This document shows positions 5,630-11,734 of a stretch of 18,145 nucleotides of DNA, one piece after another. Numbering within the stretch: position 1 is the stretch's first letter; each line of letters starts with the position of its first letter. Under the pieces are notes generated by a model. That model was not told the DNA's origin. It searched no databases and saw only the letters and a program-made list of their open reading frames with translations. This DNA comes from Candidatus Elusimicrobium euhamitermitis (GTDB lineage: Bacteria > Elusimicrobiota > Elusimicrobia > Elusimicrobiales > Elusimicrobiaceae). The stretch spans positions 1 through 18,145 of the forward strand of contig JAIRUU010000008.1 in NCBI GenBank assembly GCA_031254225.1, given 5' to 3'. The translations under genes and the position numbers were made by a program.

Positions 5630-6181
5630 TTATCTGACAAAAACCGCGGCCGCGACGACAGTCGTCCACAAACCGCCTACGCAGATTGCTGACTGCGTGA
5701 TATTTGTCGTTCTGACAATTTTACCGCTCATTTTCCAAATTTCTTCTTTTTGGTCCCATGTGGTATTATTGTCAAACTCAATTCCGAGCGTGGTTGACAA
5801 CATAAGCGCCGCCAGATCTTCGGCGTATTCGCCGGCTTTTTTTTCGGTTTCGCCAAAACTGTGGTGTTCCGAAATATAGCCGTGCGTTTTGCGCTCTTTC
5901 GGAATAGCCAGCCCGACGGAAGCCGAAATAAGGCGTTTATGTTCGTCGCTTGTATTTCTGCTTATTACGCAGTGGAGTATCTGACCGCTGCGCAGTGATT
6001 CCAGTCCTTTTGCAACCGGTATGGTTTTGCAGTTGGGCGGGAATATGCTTGAGACGGGCACAAGATTGAAACGGGCAATCTGGGCGTCGCGTAACGCCTC
6101 TTCAAAACTTGCAAGTTTTTCTTTGTGCCTGCCGATTCCTTTTGTAAGGAAGATTTCTTGCGGAACGAAATGTTCGTACAT
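5630..6181 (-). CDS. pdaD: Pyruvoyl-dependent arginine decarboxylase
   Basis: Encodes 183 residues, close to the about 165-195 of PvlArgDC. The proenzyme cleaves itself at a Ser-Ser bond and the new N-terminal serine becomes the pyruvoyl cofactor, so no PLP is needed; the product is agmatine plus CO2. Visible: a start like MYEHFVPQEIFLTKGIGRHKEKLASFEEALRDA, the cleavage motif LVPVSSIFPP with Ser44-Ser45, and the conserved YISEHHSFGETEKKAGEYAEDLA. This type is common in archaea and scattered in bacteria such as Chlamydiae and Bacteroidetes. With speB directly downstream it forms a two-gene putrescine pathway. Agmatine-based acid resistance is a possible alternative role, but no antiporter is nearby. 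Confidence 0.94.
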   Translation of the reverse strand: MYEHFVPQEIFLTKGIGRHKEKLASFEEALRDAQIARFNLVPVSSIFPPNCKTIPVAKGLESLRSGQILHCVISRNTSDEHKRLISASVGLAIPKERKTHGYISEHHSFGETEKKAGEYAEDLAALMLSTTLGIEFDNNTTWDQKEEIWKMSGKIVRTTNITQSAICVGGLWTTVVAAAVFVR

Positions 6182-6215
6182 GTTTTTTATTTTAAATTAA
6201 CCTCGCTGAAGTTAA

Positions 6216-6221
6216 TATAAT
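6216..6221 (+). promoter_or_regulatory. -10 element for the M3 oligopeptidase gene
   Basis: A consensus TATAAT, with only a weak TTAAAT (6192-6197) 18 bases upstream as -35. Transcription would start near 6228, leaving about 25 nt of leader. A 6-bp inverted repeat, ATTAAC and GTTAAT (6196-6216), lies directly on top of the spacer. Confidence 0.5.
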
Positions 6222-6223
6222 AT

Positions 6224-6232
6224 AGTATATCA
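6224..6232 (-). promoter_or_regulatory. Extended -10 promoter of pdaD-speB
   Basis: On the minus strand the bases read TGATATACT, an extended -10 (TGn plus TATACT). It would start transcription near 6217, about 36 nt before the pdaD ATG. It abuts the plus-strand -10 at 6216-6221, so the two promoters face each other with overlapping polymerase footprints. Confidence 0.5.
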
Positions 6233-6252
6233 AAAAGTGAACATTTTTTATT

Positions 6253-8286
6253 ATGAGAAAATTAATAGTCCTTTTGTGTCTCTTTTTAACGACGGCAGGA
6301 GCGTTTGGCATGGAAAATTCTTTATTTAAAAATAACGTTTTGCATTTTGATTATAAAGCGGGGGATTTGGCGGCGGCGGAAAGCGCGGCGCGCGCGCGGC
6401 TGGAAAAAGATTTGCAGAAAGTTTTGAACGTGCCGGCCGGCCGGCGCACTTTTGAAAACACCGTGCTTGCTTATACGCGCGCGTTTGAAGATTACGGGGA
6501 CGCTTTCGGCATTCCGTTATTTCTCGCCTACGTATCCCCCGACGGGAAATTGAGGGACGCGGCCACGGAACTGCAGGCGGAGGTCAGCGCGTATATGGTG
6601 GAAGTCGGCACGCGCAAACCTTTGTACAACGCGGTCAAAGAATACGCCGATACCGCCCCGTCTCTGGGCGTGCCGGAAGCGAAACTGCTCAAAGACATGA
6701 TGATTGGTTTCAGGAAAAGCGGCCTTAATCTGCCCGACGATAAACTGGAAATTTACAGAGAGAACAGCACAAAACGCTCGGAAAATTCCATAACGTTTTC
6801 CAAAAATATACGCGACAATAAAGATTTTGAACTTGTGACGCTTGAAGATTTGAAAGGCCTGCCGCAGGAATATATTGACCGTCTGGAGCGCGTTGAGGAC
6901 AAATATAAAATTACTTTAAATTATCCGGACTATGTGCCCTTTATGCAAAACAGCGAAAGCGACTCCGCGCGCAAAGCTCTTGAATTTAAATACATGCGCC
7001 GCGGCGGGGAAGACAACGTAAAACTTTTGGAAGACACGCTAAAACTGCGCGCCGCCGTCGCAAAACTGCTGGATTATAAAAATTATGCGGATTTTAAACT
7101 TGAATATCAGATGGCTAAAAATCCTCAAAACGTGGAAAATTTTTTGCATGATTTGGAAAAAAAGTTAAAACCTTACGGTAAAAAAGAAACCAAAAAACTT
7201 TTGGAACTCCGCCAAAATACGACGGGGGACAAAGATAAAATTTTGTACGGCTGGCAGGCCGGCTACTGGGGTAATCAGTATAAAAAACTTAATTACGGCG
7301 TGGACCAGGAAAAAATTAAAGAGTATTTTCCGGCGGACGCGGTCATTAACGGCATGCTGGAAATTTTCGGCAATCTGTTCGGCGTAAGTTTTGAGCCGGC
7401 AAATATTCCCGTCTGGCACAAAGACGTTAAAGCGTATAAGGTCGTGGATAAAGACGACAAACAAACCGTTGCGTACGTTTATATGGATATGTTCCCGCGC
7501 GAGGGCAAATATAAACACGCGGCCTGTTTTGATTTGGTTGACGGGCATGAAAAGCGGGACGGAAGTTATCAGATTCCGTTTACCGCGATAGTCTCAAATT
7601 TTAATCCTCCGTCTGAAAATATGCCGCCTTTGTTAAAACACGACGAGGTGGAAACTTTATTTCACGAGTTCGGCCACGTGCTGCACAACGCGCTGACAAA
7701 AGCAAAATATTCGGGACTCTCCGGCACGGCCGTGGCGGGCGATTTTGTTGAAGTGCCGTCCCAGATGCTGGAAAACTGGGCGTGGCAGCCCGTCGTGCTT
7801 AAAAAAATCTCAAAACATTATAAAACCGGCGCGCCGCTGCCGGACGAGATTATTGAAAAACTGATAAAAGGCAAACACGCTTTGAGCGCGCGCTTTTATC
7901 AGCGGCAGGCGTTTTTTGCGGACTATGATATGTATCTTCACACGCATAATAAACCCGTTGATACGACGGAACTTTATTTTAAACTGGCGGACAGAATTAC
8001 CGGCGGTCCGGTAACGCCGGGCACTTTGCCGCAGGCGGGTTTTGACCATATTATGGGCGGTTATGACGCCGGATATTACGGTTATTTGTGGGCGGAAGTT
8101 ATAGCGCAGGATTTTTTCAGCGTGTTTGAGAAAAACGGAATTGACGACGCGGCGACCGGCAAAAAATTCCGCGAAGATATTTTGTCCGTCGGCGGGACTT
8201 ATGAGGAAGAAGATATTGTTGAAAAATTCCTCGGCCGCAAAGTTGACAACGGGCCGTTTATAAAAAGTTTGGGATTGGTGGAATAA
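6253..8286 (+). CDS. Exported M3-family oligopeptidase (thimet/Dcp type)
   Basis: Encodes 677 residues. Zinc metallopeptidase of family M3, cutting short peptides. The active site is LFHEFGHVLHNAL with His471, Glu472 and His475; the third zinc ligand is Glu500 in SGTAVAGDFVEVPSQMLENW. The substrate loop FDHIMGGYDAGYYGYLWAEV matches the Tyr-rich loop of thimet oligopeptidase and Dcp. Unlike most relatives it starts with a signal peptide (MRKLIVLLCLFLTTAGAFG, cut probably near residue 19), so it should act in the periplasm, fitting growth on peptides. The ATG at 6253 has no clear Shine-Dalgarno sequence but is the only one that gives a proper signal peptide. The next gene begins one base after its stop. 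Plain Dcp, an exodipeptidase, is the main alternative. Confidence 0.93.
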   Translation: MRKLIVLLCLFLTTAGAFGMENSLFKNNVLHFDYKAGDLAAAESAARARLEKDLQKVLNVPAGRRTFENTVLAYTRAFEDYGDAFGIPLFLAYVSPDGKLRDAATELQAEVSAYMVEVGTRKPLYNAVKEYADTAPSLGVPEAKLLKDMMIGFRKSGLNLPDDKLEIYRENSTKRSENSITFSKNIRDNKDFELVTLEDLKGLPQEYIDRLERVEDKYKITLNYPDYVPFMQNSESDSARKALEFKYMRRGGEDNVKLLEDTLKLRAAVAKLLDYKNYADFKLEYQMAKNPQNVENFLHDLEKKLKPYGKKETKKLLELRQNTTGDKDKILYGWQAGYWGNQYKKLNYGVDQEKIKEYFPADAVINGMLEIFGNLFGVSFEPANIPVWHKDVKAYKVVDKDDKQTVAYVYMDMFPREGKYKHAACFDLVDGHEKRDGSYQIPFTAIVSNFNPPSENMPPLLKHDEVETLFHEFGHVLHNALTKAKYSGLSGTAVAGDFVEVPSQMLENWAWQPVVLKKISKHYKTGAPLPDEIIEKLIKGKHALSARFYQRQAFFADYDMYLHTHNKPVDTTELYFKLADRITGGPVTPGTLPQAGFDHIMGGYDAGYYGYLWAEVIAQDFFSVFEKNGIDDAATGKKFREDILSVGGTYEEEDIVEKFLGRKVDNGPFIKSLGLVE

Positions 8287-8287
8287 A

Positions 8288-8674
8288 ATGGGCCTGCTTC
8301 TTTTGTTTTTTTGCGGAGTTGTTTTTACCGCGTTTGGTTTTTACATACTTAAAATTTCTCCGTTATACAGCAAAAAAGCAATTACGCTTGACGCGCTGGT
8401 TGTAGATTACGCAGAAGGCCGCGATAGAGAAGGAAAAATAATGTACTCCGCGGTTATTGAATATTGTTTAGATGGACAGCCTGTCAGGGTCAAGGAAAGC
8501 ACTTTAACCAGCTGGAAGCCTAAAATAGGCAAAAAAATAAAAATAAAAATAAATTCAGCAGAACCTGAAAAACCGACGCGGGTAACTTTTTTTAATTATC
8601 TCTTCCCGTGGTTTTTTATAATCTATGGTATTCTTTCCTCGTGTTATGGCGCGGCGCGGCTTATTATAAAATAA
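8288..8674 (+). CDS. Small membrane protein, DUF3592-like
   Basis: Encodes 128 residues. It has a membrane helix at about residues 2-21, a soluble middle of beta character (DALVVDYAEGRDREGKIMYSAVIEY, then WKPKIGKKIKIKIN) and a second helix at about 104-125. This helix-beta-helix layout with a Y..V..Y core and a 'vG..v.v.y.p..P' turn fits DUF3592, a family of unknown function; the assignment is from pattern only. The ATG follows the peptidase stop by one base and a TGGTGG stretch in the end of that gene can serve as ribosome-binding site, so they are one operon. Its last 11 bases overlap the convergent iron-sulfur gene. Confidence 0.75.
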   Translation: MGLLLLFFCGVVFTAFGFYILKISPLYSKKAITLDALVVDYAEGRDREGKIMYSAVIEYCLDGQPVRVKESTLTSWKPKIGKKIKIKINSAEPEKPTRVTFFNYLFPWFFIIYGILSSCYGAARLIIK

Positions 8675-9452
8675 GAGGCTTCATTTCGTCCAAAATTTCC
8701 GCGTTATTTTGACCGGCGTTGTGCGGGCAGACTTCTTGGCAGATATCGCAGCCTTGAACTATATTTCCCATTATTTTTACAATTTCCGCGGGAATATTTT
8801 CCCTTGTCTGCGTGTTCCAGTGCGCGAGGCACTTTTTGCGCTCAACGCCTTTTTCCGTCAGCGCGCCCGTCGGGCAGGCCTTTATGCAGCGGAGGCATCC
8901 GGCGCACAAAAGTTTGGTTTCCATTTTTTCCGGCGGCGGAAATAAATTTGAGACCTCCGCGTTAAAAACTATTCCGCCAATAAAAAAATAACTTCCCAAA
9001 TCTTCATTTATAAGCAAAGTATTTTTACCCTGCGCGCCGAGTCCCGCGTAAGCGGCCAGCCTTTTTTCCGCTATGTTTGACGAAGTGTCCGTAAATATTT
9101 TTCCGCCGGCGTTTGGCATTTGCGTTTTTACGTAAGCCAAAATTTCACGCAGATAATTTTTGATTGTTTTATGATAATCCCGCCCGCGCGCGTAACGGGA
9201 AACCCTGACGGCCGCCAGCGGCGAATAATCAAACTTCGGCGCGGCGCTGCCGCGCAGCGCGCGCAGTTCCAGCCAGTCGGCGACGGTTAAATTTAAAAGT
9301 TCCTGCGGCAGAGATGAATTCCAGTAAGGAAACAGCGCTATAAAAATTTGTTTTGCGGCAGGATAGAATTTTTGCAAATCGGTTTTTACGCCGTTAATTT
9401 CCGGCATATTTACCGGCCAAAGGAAAGAGTAATATTTTACTTTTAATTCCAT
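8664..9452 (-). CDS. Short QueG-like protein with two [4Fe-4S] clusters
   Basis: Encodes 262 residues. It matches the core of epoxyqueuosine reductase QueG, a cobalamin enzyme of tRNA queuosine synthesis: SRYARGRDYHKTIKNYLR (85-102), TDTSSNIAEKRLAAYAGLGAQGKNTLLIN (121-149, with the position of the catalytic Asp at 122), and eight cysteines in ferredoxin pattern (183, 186, 189, 193, 208, 235, 238, 242). It is much shorter than E. coli QueG (379), lacking about 55 N-terminal residues and the C-terminal HEAT-like region, and the usual DSAP motif reads DTSS. It could be a reduced QueG or a related reductase. Its ATG directly follows the marC stop codon, so translation is coupled. Convergent 11-nt overlap with the DUF3592-like gene. 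Confidence 0.8.
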   Translation of the reverse strand: MELKVKYYSFLWPVNMPEINGVKTDLQKFYPAAKQIFIALFPYWNSSLPQELLNLTVADWLELRALRGSAAPKFDYSPLAAVRVSRYARGRDYHKTIKNYLREILAYVKTQMPNAGGKIFTDTSSNIAEKRLAAYAGLGAQGKNTLLINEDLGSYFFIGGIVFNAEVSNLFPPPEKMETKLLCAGCLRCIKACPTGALTEKGVERKKCLAHWNTQTRENIPAEIVKIMGNIVQGCDICQEVCPHNAGQNNAEILDEMKPLIL

Positions 9453-10136
9453 TTATTTGGCTGAGGGGTGCACAAACATGGGGTTGAGCACGCCGGGTAA
9501 AAGCTGGGCCACGCCGTCTATCATAAACTGCACGGCCATAGCGCACAAAACCATACCCATAAAACGCACGACTATCTGCATTCCGTTGCTGCCCAAAATC
9601 CTGTAAATAAAACGGGAAGACACAAGGCACGTCGTAACTATCGCCGCGCAGAGCGCGAGCACGCATATCATGCCCACAAAATTAAGAAAGTGTTTTGTTT
9701 TGTCCGCGAACAAAACCACCGTCGTGATTGTCCCCGGGCCGACGAACAGCGGCATTGCCACCGGCACTATAATCGCGCCCAGGCGCAGGCTGGCCTCTTC
9801 AAACGGGTTTTTGTTGGTTGAGAAAGCCGTCTGTATGCCCTCGTTGGAAAATTTGCTTTTGCCCTGCATCATGCGTATGCCCACGAGCAAAATTAAAATT
9901 CCGCCCGCTATCCTGAACGCCGGTATGGTTATGCTGAACAGATTAAGCGCCGCGCGGCCCGTCAGAAAGAAAAACACCAGAAGTATAAATATCGCAAGTC
10001 CCATTAAAAGCGCAATAGCCTGCTGCACGCGGGGTGAGTCCGTCTGCACGTGCTCCAGAAATATCGGCACGTTGCCCACGGGGTTTAAAATTGAAATTAT
10101 GCCTACAAACGCGCCGAATAAAAATCCAAAATCCAT
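9453..10136 (-). CDS. marC: MarC-family integral membrane protein
   Basis: Encodes 227 residues and about six membrane helices, as usual for the MarC/UPF0056 family. Family marks include FGAFVGIISILNPVGNVPIFLEH near the start, ITIPAFRIAGGILILLVGIRMMQG, the loop IVPVAMPLFVGPGTITTVV, and the final RFMGMVLCAMAVQFMIDGV. The molecular function is not known; despite the name, E. coli MarC is not proven to give antibiotic resistance. The frame opens further upstream with a TTG at 10157, but the ATG at 10136 has AAGAGG eight bases ahead and begins MDFGFLFGAF as relatives do. The QueG-like gene follows with no gap. Downstream of the tRNA-Val on the same strand, so readthrough may contribute. Confidence 0.9.
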   Translation of the reverse strand: MDFGFLFGAFVGIISILNPVGNVPIFLEHVQTDSPRVQQAIALLMGLAIFILLVFFFLTGRAALNLFSITIPAFRIAGGILILLVGIRMMQGKSKFSNEGIQTAFSTNKNPFEEASLRLGAIIVPVAMPLFVGPGTITTVVLFADKTKHFLNFVGMICVLALCAAIVTTCLVSSRFIYRILGSNGMQIVVRFMGMVLCAMAVQFMIDGVAQLLPGVLNPMFVHPSAK

Positions 10137-10213
10137 TTCTTTTTCCTCTTGCCGCAACGATTATTTTTCCATTTTGACGGAAACCGGCTGCAGAAAGTTC
10201 TACAAAAGCTAAA

Positions 10214-10236
10214 AAAAATGGGCAGTACAGGATTTG
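10214..10236 (-). repeat. Detached copy of the tRNA-Val 3' end
   Basis: A 23-bp exact direct repeat of 10398-10420: the last 18 nt of the tRNA (T-arm 3' side, acceptor 3' strand, discriminator A) plus five flanking bases. It ends in eight T on the minus strand. It lacks the rest of a tRNA, so it is a remnant. The distance to the intact copy is 184 bp. Confidence 0.8.
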
Positions 10237-10245
10237 CCTTCCGGT

Positions 10246-10377
10246 AAAATTCCTGACGGAATTTTCCTGCAGGCCGGGCTCGCGGTTTTTGCCTTTCGGT
10301 TTGCCTGACGGCAAACGCTCAAACAAAAACATCGCTCCGCCTTTCAAATCCCGACGGAGGCAAAGCAGTTTGCCTCC
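10246..10377. repeat. Cluster of short palindromes downstream of tRNA-Val
   Basis: Three perfect hairpins in 130 bp: AAAATTCC-TGAC-GGAATTTT (10246-10265), GTTTGCC-TGAC-GGCAAAC (10299-10316) and GGAGGCAAA-GCAG-TTTGCCTCC (10356-10377). TTTGCC or its complement recurs between them. The first two share the loop TGAC closed by C-G. None has a T-run, so they are not terminators. No gene is supported here; an apparent minus-strand frame crossing the cluster and running into marC antiphase looks like a by-product. Confidence 0.75.
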
Positions 10378-10383
10378 TTACTA

Positions 10384-10405
10384 CCATTTTTCTAAAGAAA
10401 AATGG
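10384..10405. repeat. Hairpin overlapping the tRNA-Val 3' end
   Basis: CCATTTTTC-TAAA-GAAAAATGG is a perfect 9-bp stem whose right arm includes the discriminator base and last two acceptor bases of the tRNA (10403-10405). In the precursor RNA it would compete with the acceptor stem or mark the processing site. Confidence 0.55.
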
Positions 10406-10474
10406 GCAGTACAGGATTTGAACCTGTGACCTATCGCGTGTGAGGCGATCGCGCTACCGCTGCGCCAACTGCCC
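10403..10474 (-). tRNA. tRNA-Val, anticodon CAC
   Basis: A 72-nt cloverleaf including the discriminator A: acceptor GGGCAGT with ACTGCCC, D-arm GCGC-AGCGGTA-GCGC, anticodon arm ATCGC-CTCACAC-GCGAT, five-base variable loop AGGTC, and T-arm ACAGG-TTCAAAT-CCTGT. All stems pair perfectly. The anticodon at loop positions 3-5 is CAC, reading GUG valine. CCA is not encoded and must be added. The gene is flanked by partial copies of its own 5' end (10553-10569) and 3' end (10219-10236). Confidence 0.96.
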
Positions 10475-10491
10475 TAGTTCTCAACAAAAAT
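10458..10491 (-). repeat. Direct repeat, copy 1: tRNA-Val 5' end plus leader
   Basis: Thirty-four bases identical to 10553-10586. They contain the first 17 nt of the intact tRNA (to the start of the D-loop) and 17 nt of upstream leader. The offset is 95 bp. Confidence 0.85.
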
Positions 10492-10552
10492 CTTATTCCC
10501 AACGGCGGCAGCGCTCACTAGTTGATACGCCTGACAGGCTTGCCAGGCTTTT

Positions 10553-10586
10553 CGCTGCGCCAACTGCCCTAGTTCTCAACAAAAAT
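10553..10586 (-). repeat. Direct repeat, copy 2: truncated tRNA-Val start
   Basis: Exact second copy of the 34-bp segment. After 17 tRNA bases the sequence changes on the minus strand to AAAAGCCTGGCAAGCCTGTC, a GCCTG/CAGGC-rich palindromic patch (10528-10552), instead of the rest of a tRNA. It looks like a tRNA copy broken in the D-arm and would be transcribed ahead of the intact tRNA. Confidence 0.85.
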
Positions 10587-10618
10587 TTTAATAACCGTCT
10601 AAAATCTACCCTTTACTG

Positions 10619-10624
10619 AGTATA
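10619..10624 (-). promoter_or_regulatory. Possible -10 element for tRNA-Val
   Basis: TATACT on the minus strand, about 50 bases before the truncated tRNA copy and 145 before the intact tRNA. No good -35 was found. Confidence 0.3.
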
Positions 10625-10637
10625 TTTTAGCAAATTG

Positions 10638-10646
10638 TGATATACT
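10638..10646 (+). promoter_or_regulatory. Extended -10 promoter of the RDD-pilin fusion gene
   Basis: TGATATACT, an extended -10, places the start of transcription near 10653 and a leader of about 32 nt before the ATG at 10685. The same nine bases form the minus-strand pdaD promoter. Confidence 0.5.
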
Positions 10647-10684
10647 TGTTCTGCAGTCCACATTGGCGGGCAAAGGAGAATAAT

Positions 10685-11560
10685 ATGTACGCGGGATTTT
10701 GGAAAAGATTTGTGGCGTATTGCATTGACGGCATTATTATATGGCTTGTAACCATCCCGATAAAAATGGCGAGCGACGCCGGCGAAGAATTCTTAATTCT
10801 CTTTGCGGTCTGGGTTTTATATTTTTCGCTTATGGAATCGTCTCCAACGCAGGCCACGCTGGGCAAAAAACTTCTCGGCATAAAAGTTACGGACGCGCAG
10901 GGGCAGAGATTGACCTTTGTCAAAGCTTTGCTGAGAAACTTGTCCAAAATTATTTCAATGTTCACTTTATATATAGGTTTCATCATGGCCGCGTTTACGC
11001 AGAAAAAGCAGGCCCTGCATGATATTATTACGGACTGTCTTGTGGTAAATAATAATTTTTCGCCGGCGGAAGAGGCTGCCACGCCGCCGCAAAAAAGTTC
11101 CACGGGGCTTATAATAGCGCTTGTGATTGCGGGTTTGTTTTTTGTGGTTTTATTCGGCGGGTGTGCGGCGGCTGTTGTTTTGCCGCAGTATGTTATAGCT
11201 GTTGAAAAATCCCGCGCGGCGGAAGCGTTGGCTAACTTAAAAATAATTTCTGATGCGGCTAACAGGTATTACCTGCGCACTGGCGGCTATTCGGGTATTG
11301 ATATCAACGCCGCCGGAAATCTTGATGTTAGTCCGCCGGCCAACCGAAATTTTGGTTTCTCGCTGGGTAAATGTAGCGGCAGTGACTGCATTATTAACGC
11401 CTGCAGAAAAGCGTCATTGTTCACGTCTGACGCGGAGGCCTGCGCCGCCCCTAAATATATAATTAGTTTCACTCTGTCAGGCGGCGAAAGGAAGAGAGCG
11501 TTTTGTACGCCTGAAGGAGAGGATACTCCCTGCTCCGCATTAAATCCGATGTTGAATTAA
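10685..11560 (+). CDS. RDD membrane domain fused to a pilin-like domain
   Basis: Encodes 291 residues from the ATG at 10685, chosen for its AAAGGAGA ribosome-binding site; an ATA/ATG-type extension to 10637 has none. Residues 1-121 are an RDD domain: FWKRFVAYCIDGIIIW with Arg8 and Asp15, TLGKKLLGIKVTDAQG, RNLSKIIS and QALHDIITDCLVV, with three membrane helices. After a Pro/Ala linker (124-140) comes a helix (142-166) and LPQYVIAVEKSRAAEALANLKIISDAANRYYLRTGGYS, nearly the same as the ordinary pilins of this window after their leader. The end (FCTPEGEDTPCSALN) shares their two-cysteine signature. The prepilin cleavage site Gly-Phe-Thr-Leu-Ile-Glu is absent, so the pilin part should stay in the membrane and not be polymerised. 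RDD function is poorly known. Confidence 0.88.
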   Translation: MYAGFWKRFVAYCIDGIIIWLVTIPIKMASDAGEEFLILFAVWVLYFSLMESSPTQATLGKKLLGIKVTDAQGQRLTFVKALLRNLSKIISMFTLYIGFIMAAFTQKKQALHDIITDCLVVNNNFSPAEEAATPPQKSSTGLIIALVIAGLFFVVLFGGCAAAVVLPQYVIAVEKSRAAEALANLKIISDAANRYYLRTGGYSGIDINAAGNLDVSPPANRNFGFSLGKCSGSDCIINACRKASLFTSDAEACAAPKYIISFTLSGGERKRAFCTPEGEDTPCSALNPMLN

Positions 11561-11581
11561 AAAAGACGGTGAGCTGTTAAG

Positions 11582-11619
11582 GGGCCAAAAGACCTAAACA
11601 AGTTTAGGTCTTTTGGCCC
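11582..11619. terminator. Long hairpin, probable terminator after the RDD-pilin gene
   Basis: A perfect 18-bp stem, 11582-11599 with 11602-11619, around AA. The inner part has the A4-stem-T4 form (AAAAGACC...GGTCTTTT), which could work as an intrinsic terminator in both directions, although GGCCC and not more T follows. It lies 20 bases after the stop codon. Confidence 0.6.
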
Positions 11620-11720
11620 TTGCGCTTTGCGGCTTTTACATGTATCCTAAAAGAAGCGCAGAATATGCAGCCCGCAAACTGCCGCACGGCAATGCTGCCG
11701 CGCCCACGGGTTTTTAAATT

Positions 11721-11726
11721 TATAAA
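11721..11726 (+). promoter_or_regulatory. Possible -10 element directly upstream of uvrB
   Basis: TATAAA within an AT-only run. With the usual spacing transcription would start at or one or two bases before the uvrB ATG (11735), so the mRNA could be leaderless. No -35 is visible, and no LexA-type box was recognised. Confidence 0.3.
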
Positions 11727-11734
11727 ATATATAT

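Noticed and set aside
9943..10347. A 134-codon minus-strand frame across the palindromes into marC
   Set aside because: It overlaps marC in another phase, and its first part is translated palindromic repeat and tRNA fragment; no family-like features.
10246..10377. CRISPR array or phage remnant at the tRNA
   Set aside because: The repeats are palindromes of different sequence and spacing without a constant direct repeat, and there is no cas, integrase or phage gene in the window.
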